Part shown: in pieces, positions 34,352-43,427 of the stretch
How the letters are laid out: each line of letters opens with the position of its first letter
Position numbering within the stretch: the first letter of the stretch is position 1
NCBI GenBank assembly: GCA_900696595.1
Contig: CAADGT010000143.1
Span: 62,001 to 126,000, forward strand
Source: an uncultured Chloroflexota bacterium
GTDB lineage: Bacteria > Chloroflexota > Anaerolineae > Anaerolineales > Villigracilaceae
Direction: 5' to 3'
DNA: 64,000 nucleotides
The notes under the pieces: generated by a model
What the model saw: only the letters and a program-made list of their open reading frames with translations
Told to the model about the DNA's origin: nothing
Databases searched by the model: none
Translations under genes and position numbers: made by a program

Positions 34352-35503
34352 TTACGGTTTCTCGGCGGGGTTGAACAACTTCTGGTGTTCTTCGACAGCG
34401 TACCGATCGGTCATGCCTGTAATATAATCGCAGATGGTGCGCTCCAGCCCCCGTTTTTCGATGAAGAACTGAACGTGGTCGGGCAGGATCGCCGGCTCGG
34501 CGCGATAGGCGTTGAACAGGTCGGAAATGATGCGCTCGGCTTTTACCTGCATCCGCACAACGCGATAATGACGATAGAGTCTTTTATACAACAGGTCTTT
34601 CAATTCCCGGTTTCTCCTCTGCGTCTCTTCGCTGTAGCCGACGACGTTGTATTTTAATTTTTGGATTTCAGCGACGGAGTTGACCTTACCCGCTCTTAAC
34701 CGTTCATCGGCGCTTTTGACCATGTCCGTGACGAGCAAACCGACGAGGTGGCGGATCATGCGGTGGCGTTCCATATCGCCCAGGAGCGCTCCGCGCCAAT
34801 TGAAGGTCTCGCGCAGGATCTCCCAGAGGGCGATCCCATCCATCATTTGCGGAGTGAGCATCCCGGAACGCAAGCCGTCGTCGAGATCGTGCGTGGTGTA
34901 TGCGAGTTCGTCGGCGACATTGGCGATCTGCGTTTCGAGGTTGCCGCGCAATTCGGGGTTGTAATCGCGAGCGTCCGAAATGTCGTACTCCGATTCGTGC
35001 TTGACCATCCCTTCGCGAACCTCCCAGGTCAGGTTCAAACCAGGGAATTCGGGATAACGCTGTTCGAGTTCCGTGACGATGCGCAGGGATTGTTTGTTGT
35101 GATCGAACCCGCCAAAATCCTTCATCAGGCGGGCCAGAGCCACTTCGCCGGAATGACCGAACGGGGAATGTCCGAGGTCGTGCGCGAGGCAGATCGCTTC
35201 GACCAGGTCTTCATTCCCGCCGAGGGCGCGGGCAAGCGTGCGCCCGATCTGGGCGACTTCGAGCGTGTGAGTGAGCCGCGTGCGGAAGTGATCGCCTTCG
35301 AAATTGATGAAGACTTGCGTCTTGTATTCAAGGCGGCGAAAGGCGGTGGTGTGAAGAATGCGGTCCCGGTCGCGCTGGAAGGACGTGCGATATTCAGGTT
35401 CTGCGTCGAGGTATGCGCGTCCTTTCGTGTCCCTGCTCCGCATTCCGTATGGGGCAAGGCCATGATCCTCGATCTCTTCCAATTGCTGGCGCGTGAAAAA
35501 CAT
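34352..35503 (-). CDS. dgt: dGTPase-like HD-domain triphosphohydrolase
   Basis: 383 aa. HD signature TRLTHTLEVAQIGRTLA with CLAHDLGHSPFGHSGE, the metal-binding set of dNTP triphosphohydrolases, and LAYTTHDLDDGLRSG near residue 200. It would hydrolyse dGTP to deoxyguanosine and triphosphate. GAAGGAAG before the ATG. Encoded 72 nt after greA (same strand), possibly independent. Confidence 0.93.
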   Translation of the reverse strand: MFFTRQQLEEIEDHGLAPYGMRSRDTKGRAYLDAEPEYRTSFQRDRDRILHTTAFRRLEYKTQVFINFEGDHFRTRLTHTLEVAQIGRTLARALGGNEDLVEAICLAHDLGHSPFGHSGEVALARLMKDFGGFDHNKQSLRIVTELEQRYPEFPGLNLTWEVREGMVKHESEYDISDARDYNPELRGNLETQIANVADELAYTTHDLDDGLRSGMLTPQMMDGIALWEILRETFNWRGALLGDMERHRMIRHLVGLLVTDMVKSADERLRAGKVNSVAEIQKLKYNVVGYSEETQRRNRELKDLLYKRLYRHYRVVRMQVKAERIISDLFNAYRAEPAILPDHVQFFIEKRGLERTICDYITGMTDRYAVEEHQKLFNPAEKP

Positions 35504-35609
35504 AACTTCCTTCTATCTAAAGATGCCATTGCAAGAGCGAAAACCGAAGCAATCTTTTGACTGTGGAAATTGCTTCGCTCCCGCCGCTCGCAATGCCATG
35601 ATATGGAAT
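35504..35609. repeat. Gap with family C fragment
   Basis: Contains GGAAATTGCTTCGCTCCCGCCGCTCGCAATGCC (split here for reading: ATTGCTTCG and CTCGCAATG), a partial copy of family C. No ORF supported. Confidence 0.5.
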
Positions 35610-35692
35610 GGGGCGAGAGGGGGTCGAACCCTCACGGTGTCGCCACCGACAGATTTTAAGTCTGTTGCGTCTGCCGATTCCGCCATCGCCCC
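35610..35692 (-). tRNA. trnL: tRNA-Leu (anticodon TAA)
   Basis: Cloverleaf on the minus strand: acceptor GGGGCGA, long variable arm GTGGCGACACCGTG and T arm GAGGGTTCGACCCCCTC. The anticodon stem CAGA/TCTG encloses CTTAAAA with TAA. 83 nt. No encoded CCA. Confidence 0.96.
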
Positions 35693-35760
35693 GGCAATTT
35701 GTATTGTACTATAAGTCGGCTTGCATGAAAAAAATAAACCGCCCGCGAAGGCGATTTATT

Positions 35761-35837
35761 TGGCGGTCCCGACGGGATTCGAACCCGCGATCTCGGCCTT
35801 GACAGGGCCGCATGTTAGGCCGCTACACCACGAGACC
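35761..35837 (-). tRNA. trnD: tRNA-Asp (anticodon GTC)
   Basis: Acceptor GGTCTCG/CGGGACC, D arm GTGTAGCGGCCTAACAT, anticodon stem CGGCC/GGCCG around CTGTCAA (GTC), T arm GCGGGTTCGAATCCCGT. The CCA end is encoded. Precedes tRNA-Leu on the minus strand. Confidence 0.97.
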
Positions 35838-35955
35838 AATTGGTTAAGCGGCGGTAGTTTATCACGAGGGTATGGGGTTGTCAATATAACTTGATGCGCG
35901 GCGGCGAAATCAACCCGAATTGCCTTGCCCTTTTGTAAACCGCGCGACAACGAAC

Positions 35956-35984
35956 TTGACACAATGAAAGCCATGTTCTAAAAT
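35956..35984 (+). promoter_or_regulatory. Sigma-70-like promoter of the roadblock operon
   Basis: TTGACA (35956-35961), 17-nt spacer, TAAAAT (35979-35984). Expected start near 35991, about 60 nt before the TTG start of the roadblock gene. Confidence 0.85.
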
Positions 35985-36051
35985 TGTTTCATCGTTTGTA
36001 AACAACGTCCTGATATTCTTGGGGCGTAAACATTTCCCCAGGAGGGCTGGC

Positions 36052-36423
36052 TTGTCAAAGAATCGCACACAGCAAATGGTGGACCGCCTGCGCGAACTAC
36101 AGGCGTCATCGCCAGATATCGAAGCCTCGGCAATCGTCAGCGTGGACGGATTGAGCATCGCCTCAGCCCTGCCCCAGGGCGTGGAGGAAGATCGTGTCTC
36201 CGCCATGTCTGCGGCGATGTTGTCGCTGGGCGAGCGTATCGCCGGGGAGTTGGGGCGCGGCTCGCTCGAACAGGTTTATATCAAAGGCTTGAAGGGGTAT
36301 GTGGTCCTGATTTCTGTGGGGGAGGAAGCGGTTCTGACCGCCCTGGTACGCGAGCAAGCCAGGCTTGGCCTGATCTTCCTCGATATGCGACGCGCCGCCG
36401 AAGATCTGGCGAAGTTGATTTAA
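36052..36423 (+). CDS. Roadblock/LC7 domain protein, paralog 1
   Basis: 123 aa. Roadblock fold: DRLRELQASSPDIEASAIVSVDGLSIAS followed by SAMSAAMLSLGERIAGEL. Such proteins (e.g. MglB) regulate small Ras-like GTPases, but no GTPase is encoded nearby. TTG start six nt after AGGAGG. About 65-70% identical by eye to the paralog at 57329. First gene of the cassette with V4R and response-regulator genes. Confidence 0.88.
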   Translation: MSKNRTQQMVDRLRELQASSPDIEASAIVSVDGLSIASALPQGVEEDRVSAMSAAMLSLGERIAGELGRGSLEQVYIKGLKGYVVLISVGEEAVLTALVREQARLGLIFLDMRRAAEDLAKLI

Positions 36424-36433
36424 TGGAGTCATT

Positions 36434-37069
36434 ATGAGCCCCATCCAAAAATCTGGTTTGTATTATCCCAACAAGTTCGGCTTGATCACCATCAAATCCC
36501 TCGAAGAAGTGATGGGTAAAAATGGATTGAACGCCATCCTCAACCTTGGCGGGTTGAGCCACTACATCGAAAACTACCCTCCCGACAATTTGGATAAGGG
36601 ATTCGATTTTGCGGAACTTTCCGCAATTGGCTCCGCCTTGGAAGAAATGTACGGTCCGCGCGGCGGACGCGGACTTGCCCTGCGCGCCGGGCGCGCCACG
36701 TTTGCCGACGCTCTTCGGAATTTCGGAGCCCTGGCTGGCGCGGCTGACCTTGCGTTTGTCGTCCTTCCGCTTCAATCCAAACTCCGCATCGGCTTGCCCG
36801 CCTTCGCCAAGATCTTTACCCAGTTAAGCGACCAGCAAACCACCGTCGAGGAGAAGGATACCGAATGGGTGTGGACGATCCACAAATGCCCGTGTTGCTG
36901 GGGTCGCACCGGAGTGGACAAACCGGTTTGCTTCATTTCCACCGGCTTGTTGCAGGAAAGCCTGAAATGGGTCTCCGGCGGCAACGAGTTTCGCGTGAAC
37001 GAGTCCAAGTGCGTGGCGATGGGCGACCCAGTCTGCGAATTCATCGTGCAAAAAGAACCCATTTCCTAA
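36434..37069 (+). CDS. V4R (4-vinyl reductase) domain sensor-like protein
   Basis: 211 aa. C-terminal V4R domain with HKCPCCWGR (C152, C154, C155), C166, C193 and C201 (GDPVCEFIVQ), a Cys set that can hold iron-sulfur or zinc and belongs to the family of BchJ/heme or hydrocarbon-binding proteins. N-terminal part is a helical MKxxGxxxILN-like region (GKNGLNAILNLGGLSHYIE). 10 nt after the roadblock gene, same transcript. Likely ligand sensor; inference. Confidence 0.82.
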   Translation: MSPIQKSGLYYPNKFGLITIKSLEEVMGKNGLNAILNLGGLSHYIENYPPDNLDKGFDFAELSAIGSALEEMYGPRGGRGLALRAGRATFADALRNFGALAGAADLAFVVLPLQSKLRIGLPAFAKIFTQLSDQQTTVEEKDTEWVWTIHKCPCCWGRTGVDKPVCFISTGLLQESLKWVSGGNEFRVNESKCVAMGDPVCEFIVQKEPIS

Positions 37070-37085
37070 AAGACAAGGCGCGGGC

Positions 37086-37934
37086 ATGGCGGACACAAAG
37101 TCGAAAATCCTTATCGTCGAAGACGACCCCGACGTGGCTGAAATGCTTACGAAATATTTCCGCTCGCAGGAATACGAGGTCTTCACGGTCAACTGGGGCG
37201 AAGACGGGGTGCGCTCCGCCCTGCAGGTCAATCCCGATCTGGCGATTCTTGATATTCGCTTGCCCGACATTGACGGCTACGAAGTCGCCAGCCGCCTGCG
37301 CAAAGACCGCCGCACAGCGGACATTCCCATAATTTTTTTAACCGAAAAACGCGACCGCTCCGACAAGTTACAAGGACTCGAGATCGGCGCCGACGATTAC
37401 ATCACCAAGCCATTTGACGTCCAGGAACTGCGCCTGCGCGTGCGGAACGCGCTCAATCGGGTCAGCCAGGGTTCCCTGACCAACCCCGTCACCGGGTTGC
37501 CGGAAGGCGCGTTGGTGGACGAAAAATTATCCGAAGCTCTTGGGAAGGAATCATCCTCGCTCTTATTCGTATCCCTTCTGAACATGGGCGCGTTTCGCGA
37601 AACGTATGGCTTTGTCGCATCGGACGACGTGATGAGGGCGGTCAGCCTGATGATCGCAAACACCATCCGTGAGTTCAGCCGCCCCGAGGATTTTTTGGGA
37701 CATCTCGGTCCCGCCGAATTCATCCTTGTAGTCCCGCCTTCCAATCTGGGTATCCTGAGCGAAAAACTCAAGTCGCGGCTGGAGCAATCGGTCGAATATT
37801 TTTACCCCCTCAAAGACCGCGAACTGGTCGCCAACCGCCCTGACCGTCTTGGCGCGAAACTGATCGAAGTGCCTTCATTGAAGGATCGCGGCCCGGATGT
37901 GACAAAATTCAAGACGGAGTTATTGAACGCCTGA
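37086..37934 (+). CDS. Response regulator with degenerate GGDEF domain
   Basis: 282 aa. REC domain 1-122 with the acidic pocket E12/D13/D14, phospho-acceptor D56, T86 and K108. The second half is a GGDEF-like fold (NPVTGLPEG at 133-141), but the signature is HLGPAEF (207-212) instead of GG(D/E)EF, so it should be catalytically inactive. Third gene of the roadblock-V4R cassette; no histidine kinase is nearby. Confidence 0.88.
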   Translation: MADTKSKILIVEDDPDVAEMLTKYFRSQEYEVFTVNWGEDGVRSALQVNPDLAILDIRLPDIDGYEVASRLRKDRRTADIPIIFLTEKRDRSDKLQGLEIGADDYITKPFDVQELRLRVRNALNRVSQGSLTNPVTGLPEGALVDEKLSEALGKESSSLLFVSLLNMGAFRETYGFVASDDVMRAVSLMIANTIREFSRPEDFLGHLGPAEFILVVPPSNLGILSEKLKSRLEQSVEYFYPLKDRELVANRPDRLGAKLIEVPSLKDRGPDVTKFKTELLNA

Positions 37935-37949
37935 GACGGGGAAGTCATA

Positions 37950-38690
37950 TTGCGAATTACAGTTGTCACCCCCACTTATAACGAAGCGGAGAACCTGCCC
38001 AAACTGGTCTCCGCTTTATTTTCGCTCCCGCTCGATCTGCGCCTGCTCGTCGTGGACGATAACAGCCCTGACGGCACAGGCAGGCTGGCCGAGGAACTTT
38101 CCAAAAAGCACGGCGGCAAAATCGAAACCCTGCACCGCCCCGGCAAGATGGGACTGCGCTCGGCATACCTCAACGGATTTCAAAAAATCTTCGACAGCGA
38201 CTCCCAGGCCGTCGTTCAGATGGACGCGGATTTATCCCACAACCCGGCTGCGCTGGTCGAAATGATAAAACTGCTCGAAACCAACGACATCGTCCTCGGC
38301 TCGCGTTACATCCGCGGCGGTTCGGTGGACGAAAAATGGTCGCCCTGGCGCAAGGGGCTTTCCGCGTTCGGGAATTTCTACGCCCGCACCATCCTCGGAC
38401 TTCCCCTGCGCGACGTGACCACCGGCTACCGCATGTGGCGCATCGAGACCTTGAAGCAAATGCCTTTTGAACACATTCAAGCCACGGGCTACATCTTTCT
38501 TGTAGAGATGATCTACCTGGCGCACTGCCTCGAATTCAAGATCGGCGAAGTTCCCATCTATTTTGCCGACCGCAAATTTGGAAAATCGAAAATGTCGTTG
38601 AAAATACAGATCGAAGCCGCGCTCCGTATCTGGCAGGTTTTGTGGAATTACCGCGACCTTCGCAGGGCTGGAAGTTTGGCAAGGCTATAA
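37950..38690 (+). CDS. Polyprenyl-phosphate mannosyltransferase-like GT2
   Basis: 246 aa. GT2 catalytic core VVTPTYNEAENLPKLVSALF, DDNSPDGTGRLAEEL and QMDADLSHNPAALVEM with a DxD motif, then TGYIFLVEMIYLAHC, the DPM1-type signature without a C-terminal transmembrane extension. Makes polyprenyl-P-mannose, a likely donor for GT39 enzymes. TTG start, close to the previous stop. Confidence 0.9.
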   Translation: MRITVVTPTYNEAENLPKLVSALFSLPLDLRLLVVDDNSPDGTGRLAEELSKKHGGKIETLHRPGKMGLRSAYLNGFQKIFDSDSQAVVQMDADLSHNPAALVEMIKLLETNDIVLGSRYIRGGSVDEKWSPWRKGLSAFGNFYARTILGLPLRDVTTGYRMWRIETLKQMPFEHIQATGYIFLVEMIYLAHCLEFKIGEVPIYFADRKFGKSKMSLKIQIEAALRIWQVLWNYRDLRRAGSLARL

Positions 38691-38719
38691 AATCCCTTCC
38701 TCATTCCCTCTCTCTCTGA

Positions 38720-38782
38720 TAAAATACCGCCCGCAAGCCGAACGACCCCTCCAAGACCTCGGCGCTCCGCCAGGTCTTTTTT
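38720..38782 (+). promoter_or_regulatory. -10-like box followed by terminator-type hairpin in the typA leader
   Basis: TAAAAT (38720-38725), then AAGACCT (38753-38759) / AGGTCTT (38772-38778) with T6, a 7-bp stem that could terminate transcripts before typA. It could also simply end the GT2 transcript. Confidence 0.55.
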
Positions 38783-38856
38783 GTGGCCAACCGCCATTCC
38801 CTATTCACTCTCACTAATCCTTCCACTCCCTACCCTTCACCCGAAAGAAGCCTCTT

Positions 38857-40713
38857 ATGAACGTCCGAACCGACCTTAGAAACATCGCCATCATCGCGCA
38901 CGTTGACCACGGCAAGACCACCCTTGTGGACGGACTCCTGCGCCAGTCTCACACCTTCCGCGAAAACCAGCACGTTGAAGAACGTGTGATGGATTCCAAC
39001 GACCTGGAACGCGAGCGCGGCATCACCATCCTCGCCAAGAACACCGCCATCAGCCTGATTGACCCGCAAACGAACCAGCCCATCAAGATCAACATCGTGG
39101 ATACGCCGGGCCACGCCGATTTCGGCGGCGAAGTGGAGCGCGTCATGAACATGGTGGACGGCGTGCTTTTGCTCGTGGACGCGGCAGAAGGACCCATGCC
39201 GCAGACGCGCTTTGTTTTGAAGAAGGCGCTCCAGATGGGACACAAAGCCATCGTCGTCATCAACAAAGTGGATCGCAAAGACGCCGAACCGGATCGCGTC
39301 CTGAACGAAACGTTTGATTTATTCATCGAACTCGGCGCGAGCGAAGAGCAGGCGGATTTCCCCGTCGTTTACGCCCAGGCCACTGCCGGGAAGGCGGGAC
39401 TCTCCCCGAACCTGGAGCCGGACTTTTCGCCGCTGTTCGACGCCATCCTCAAACACATCCCCGCCCCAAAGGTGGACGCGGACGCGCCCCTGCAAATGCT
39501 CATCACTACGCTCGGCTACGACGACTATCGCGGCGTGACCGCGGTCGGGCGCATCTTCGCCGGGAAGATCAAAGCCGGGCAGAAACTGGCGCGCATCAAA
39601 CTGGATGGAAAGATTCTCCCGGAAACCGCGCGCTATCTTTACACCTTTAAAGGTTTGAACAAGGTTGAAGTCGAAGAGTCTCTTGCGGGCGATATTATTT
39701 CGCTTGCAGGTTTGGAAGACATTGCCATCGGCGAGACGCTGGCAGACCCCGCCAACCCGGTTGCGTTGCCTTCCATCAAAGTGGAGGAGCCGACCGTCCG
39801 CATGACGTTTGGTGTGAACACATCTCCCTTCTCCGGCAAGGAAGGCAAATGGGGAACGTCGCGCAAGTTGCGCGAGCGGCTGAACGACGAACTGCGCACG
39901 AACGTCTCCTTGCGCGTGGCGGATACCGACTCGGCGGAAAATTTTCTCATCTCCGGACGCGGCGAATTGCACCTGGGAATTCTCATCGAAACCATGCGGC
40001 GCGAAGGGTATGAATTCCAGGTCTCGCGCCCGGAAGTCATCTATCACAAAGCCGACGACGGCGTTTTGCTCGAACCCTATGAAGAAGTTCACATCGAGAC
40101 CAGCGCCGAGACCGTCGGCGCGGTGGTGGAAATGCTCGGGGGGAGGCGCGGCAGAATGATGGACATGCAGGATTCGGGTCAGGGGACGACGCGCATGGTT
40201 TATATCGTCCCTACGCGCGGCTTGCTTGGCTTTCGCTATCAGTTCCTCACCTCCACGCGCGGCGCGGGCGTGATGAACACAATCTTTCACGGCTACGATG
40301 AGTTGGCGGGGCCGATGAACACCCGTCAGTCCGGCTCGCTGGTGGCCTGGGAGCCCGGAACGACGACGGCGTATGCGTTAAAGTCTGCCGAGGAACGCGG
40401 GATTCTTTTTGTGGGGCCTGGCGTGGATGTTTATGAAGGCATGGTGGTCGGAGAAAACGCGCGTTCGGGCGATATCTCGGTGAATGTTTGCAAGAAGAAA
40501 CATCTGACGAACATCCGCGCCGCCCGCGGAGATATGGAGATCCGCCTCACTCCGCCGCGACAGATGTCGCTGGACGAGGCGATTGAATACCTCGCCGACG
40601 ACGAATTGCTCGAAGTCACGCCGCAGAACTTTAGAATCCGCAAACGGATTTTGAACACCGACGAACGCGGCAAGCAGACCAAAAAAGCGAAGGAACAGTT
40701 TGGGGAGGAATGA
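38857..40713 (+). CDS. typA: GTP-binding protein TypA/BipA
   Basis: 618 aa. Translational GTPase: G1 [13 protein letters not shown]2 ERGITI, G3 DTPGHADF, G4 NKVD and the BipA-specific C-terminal domain. It acts in ribosome assembly and stress adaptation. Preceded by the leader hairpin at 38753. The stop TGA (40711-40713) lies in the loop of GGAGGAA/TTCCTCC. Confidence 0.96.
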   Translation: MNVRTDLRNIAIIAHVDHGKTTLVDGLLRQSHTFRENQHVEERVMDSNDLERERGITILAKNTAISLIDPQTNQPIKINIVDTPGHADFGGEVERVMNMVDGVLLLVDAAEGPMPQTRFVLKKALQMGHKAIVVINKVDRKDAEPDRVLNETFDLFIELGASEEQADFPVVYAQATAGKAGLSPNLEPDFSPLFDAILKHIPAPKVDADAPLQMLITTLGYDDYRGVTAVGRIFAGKIKAGQKLARIKLDGKILPETARYLYTFKGLNKVEVEESLAGDIISLAGLEDIAIGETLADPANPVALPSIKVEEPTVRMTFGVNTSPFSGKEGKWGTSRKLRERLNDELRTNVSLRVADTDSAENFLISGRGELHLGILIETMRREGYEFQVSRPEVIYHKADDGVLLEPYEEVHIETSAETVGAVVEMLGGRRGRMMDMQDSGQGTTRMVYIVPTRGLLGFRYQFLTSTRGAGVMNTIFHGYDELAGPMNTRQSGSLVAWEPGTTTAYALKSAEERGILFVGPGVDVYEGMVVGENARSGDISVNVCKKKHLTNIRAARGDMEIRLTPPRQMSLDEAIEYLADDELLEVTPQNFRIRKRILNTDERGKQTKKAKEQFGEE

Positions 40714-40830
40714 TTCCTCCCGTCATTGCTTCGTGGCGCTGAAGCGCCACGAAGCAATCTCAGGATTAACTCATAAGATTGCTTCGTCGCGAAGAACAAG
40801 AGCGCTCCTCGCAATGACGGTATCTACGGT
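40704..40830. repeat. Family C repeat after typA with two hairpins
   Basis: GGAGGAA TGA TTCCTCC (40704-40720) hairpin around the stop codon, then ATTGCTTCGTGGCGCT/AGCGCCACGAAGCAAT (40725-40740/40743-40758), a perfect 16-bp stem with 2-nt loop, and then AAGATTGCTTCGTCGCG...CGCTCCTCGCAATGACGG. Convergent genes on either side. Confidence 0.8.
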
Positions 40831-43286
40831 TTTATCAACAGACCCAAATGATTGCCCACCGCCCGTTCCTTGCCGGGCTGATTCATGTCAATCGGGGAGT
40901 TGAGGACTCGCGCTTTGCCGTCGAAGCCGCGCACGGTCATGGCGGTCGAACCGCCGCCGTCCATATTTACTCCCGTATAGACTCCGTATGAAATGAGCAA
41001 CTCGGCCAGTTCGGGAAAAGTCACGCCTTCGCTATAACCCGGCTGCCGCCCATCCACCGCCATCAGGGTCAGCCACTTTCCATTTTTGCTTAAACCAACC
41101 GCCGTGCGCGGATTGGGAACCTGCGCCGCGAGATTCTTCACCGTCTGCCCATTCACCGCCACCAGCCGGTCGCCGGAAACAGCGTTGAACGCCGCGATTT
41201 TTTTCGGGTTGATTGCAACCTGATTCTTTTTCCCAATGTGGATCACCGGCTGGGCGGTCTTCTTGTTGGAATAGACCTTGCCGCGCGAGGCGGCGTAATC
41301 GCTGATGCGCACCGGGTCGCCGCCGTTCGGACACAACTTGGGCGGGTCGAAGGACGCGTCGAGATAACCGAAATATCCGCCGTTGATCGCGACGTGTAAC
41401 TTGAACTCTTCGAGGAATTCCGAGGTTGTGCGCGTGCAAAGCACATCCGTTCCGCCCGCGGAGGGCGTGACGAGGAATTCCAGTTTCGGATTTTGCAGTT
41501 CGACGGCAATGACGTGCACGACGATCGGACGCGGGGTCGTCAGGTCTTTGCGGAGATAAGTCACGCCGGGGAATAAGAGTTGCGTGATCGAATCCGGTCT
41601 CTTCTGCTCGCTGACCTGCGTCAGATAATCGCGCGAACACCAGCCCGTCGCGCCGTTGAGTTTCTGCGTTTGAACCCACGCCGAGTCGGATTCGTCCAGC
41701 GCGGGAACAATGTCGTTCTTCGATAACGTGGCGATGATCTTCGCCGTCAGGTTCGGCGATTCGCGCAGGTTGAGCGTGGGCGTCGTCACCTTGTACCAAT
41801 TCTTGTCGTTATACTCCGGCACGGTCGTGGAGGGAGGCGGTTCGCTTCCCGGGTTTTTGACGTCGATCAGGTATTGACCGAAACTCCAGCCGGTCTTCAA
41901 TCCATCCTTGCTGCGCACTCTCAGCCATTCATTGTTGGGACTGGCTTCGAGTTTTTCCACCAATTCGCCGAACGTGAACGCGCCGATGGAATCGAATTCA
42001 AGGCCCGGTCCCGTGCGAATTTTCAAGGAAGATGCGGTTACACGATACCATTCGCCGTCCCCTTCCCCTCCTTCATCCTCCGGGGGCGGCGTGGAGGTTC
42101 CCCCATCGTCGGGCGCAGGGGATACGCCCACTTTTTCCATGTACGAAGCCGCGCACCAACCGGTCAAACTGCCGTCAGGTTTGCGAATCTTCAGCCACAC
42201 ACCGTCCTGGCTCGCGTCGAGGCTTTCGACGATCTCGTTGAATTTAACGCTCCCGATCTGTTGATAGGACATCCCCGGTCCTTCGCGGACCCGGAGCGAG
42301 AAAGCCGTTACACGATATGAAGCCGTCGTTTCCTCCGCCGGCGGAGGGGTTTCCGTCCCGGTTCCGCCTGATCCCGTCCCCGAATCCGGCGGGGTTCCGC
42401 CGATGTTTTGCAGATAGGCGGCGAAACTCCAGCCGGTCAAGCCTCCGTCTTGCGTGCGGATCTTGTGCCAGGTCTCATCCGCATTGGATTCGATTCTCTC
42501 GACGACTTGGTTGAGTTTGACACTGCCGAGCTGGTCGTATGACAGTCCCGGTCCTGAGCGAACTTTGAGCGAAGCGACCGTGACGCGGTAGTTTTTTCCC
42601 GGCGGGATCGGATCTGGCGCGGGACCCAACGTTATATCGAAGCGCTGTTCAAAGACATCCTGTCCGCCGTTGAAATAGTTCAGGTCTATGTTCAGGCTTT
42701 CGACCCCATAGATCGCGCCGTTGCCGTTGTCGGTGAACTGCCAGAATGTCCACGAATCCCAGGGCTTGGGGACGGAAGGGCCGGTCGGGTTATAGGCGGC
42801 GATCCATAATGGGTATTGTTTGAAATAATTTAGCGAGGCGGTTGGAATTCCGGCTGAAACGGTGTTCTCGAGCCAGTAGTAATACCCGGTATAAACGCCG
42901 ATCTCCTTCCCGGCGGGAATCAGTTGCTTGAAGCGTTCCAGAAAATCATACCAATTTCTCCATCCCCTATATGGACCGCCGTAGTTGTCCTCAAAATCGC
43001 CGAACAGGGGCAGTTCGCCGAAATCGCCGTCGAACATCGAAGCCCATTTCTCGGCCTGTTGTTTTGGGTCAATGCGACTGTCGTAAAACCAGTAGGCCCC
43101 GCGCGGAAGCCCCGCCGCTTTGGCGCCGTTCCAGTTGGCTTTGAAGTCGCGGTCGCCCCACAGGTTCTGCCCCGCGCGGACAATGATAAACTGCGCGTTC
43201 TGGCGCATCTTGATGAAGTTAACGCCCTGCGGGGTTTCGGGGTCGTCCTGGTAGAAACTGATGTCGGGTCCGATGACGTTTGCCAT
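40824..43286 (-). CDS. GH25-type lysozyme with four SH3 domains and a C-terminal phosphodiester glycosidase (NAGPA) domain
   Basis: 820 aa. Residues 1-215 are GH25 (IGPDISFYQDD start, FWQFTD at the end), then four SH3b repeats of about 65 residues (230-295, 325-390, 415-480, 500-565) sharing the L(K/R/N)-(V/I/L)-R-x-G/S-P pattern, then 575-820 a NAGPA/DUF2233 domain with INGGYFGY and NMDGGGSTAM. Cleaves peptidoglycan and perhaps a phosphodiester-linked sugar. No signal peptide is visible despite the wall target. The ATG at 43286 has AAGGAG; the upstream in-frame extension to 43343 was rejected. Confidence 0.88.
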   Translation of the reverse strand: MANVIGPDISFYQDDPETPQGVNFIKMRQNAQFIIVRAGQNLWGDRDFKANWNGAKAAGLPRGAYWFYDSRIDPKQQAEKWASMFDGDFGELPLFGDFEDNYGGPYRGWRNWYDFLERFKQLIPAGKEIGVYTGYYYWLENTVSAGIPTASLNYFKQYPLWIAAYNPTGPSVPKPWDSWTFWQFTDNGNGAIYGVESLNIDLNYFNGGQDVFEQRFDITLGPAPDPIPPGKNYRVTVASLKVRSGPGLSYDQLGSVKLNQVVERIESNADETWHKIRTQDGGLTGWSFAAYLQNIGGTPPDSGTGSGGTGTETPPPAEETTASYRVTAFSLRVREGPGMSYQQIGSVKFNEIVESLDASQDGVWLKIRKPDGSLTGWCAASYMEKVGVSPAPDDGGTSTPPPEDEGGEGDGEWYRVTASSLKIRTGPGLEFDSIGAFTFGELVEKLEASPNNEWLRVRSKDGLKTGWSFGQYLIDVKNPGSEPPPSTTVPEYNDKNWYKVTTPTLNLRESPNLTAKIIATLSKNDIVPALDESDSAWVQTQKLNGATGWCSRDYLTQVSEQKRPDSITQLLFPGVTYLRKDLTTPRPIVVHVIAVELQNPKLEFLVTPSAGGTDVLCTRTTSEFLEEFKLHVAINGGYFGYLDASFDPPKLCPNGGDPVRISDYAASRGKVYSNKKTAQPVIHIGKKNQVAINPKKIAAFNAVSGDRLVAVNGQTVKNLAAQVPNPRTAVGLSKNGKWLTLMAVDGRQPGYSEGVTFPELAELLISYGVYTGVNMDGGGSTAMTVRGFDGKARVLNSPIDMNQPGKERAVGNHLGLLIKP

Positions 43287-43427
43287 GCTGCTCTCCTTGA
43301 CGCGGCGGGTTGGGGTGCGTTTGTTCGATGTAATTATACCCAAGCGCGGCAGCGATGAAACAGGACGTAAACGTCTCCCGACTTTCGAGCCAACGGCGGG
43401 AGAGGTTGGAGTTCGCTCAGAATCGGT

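Noticed and set aside
40824-43286. Prophage endolysin as origin of the GH25 gene
   Set aside because: No holin, portal, terminase or integrase in the window and four SH3 plus NAGPA domains are unlike simple phage lysins.
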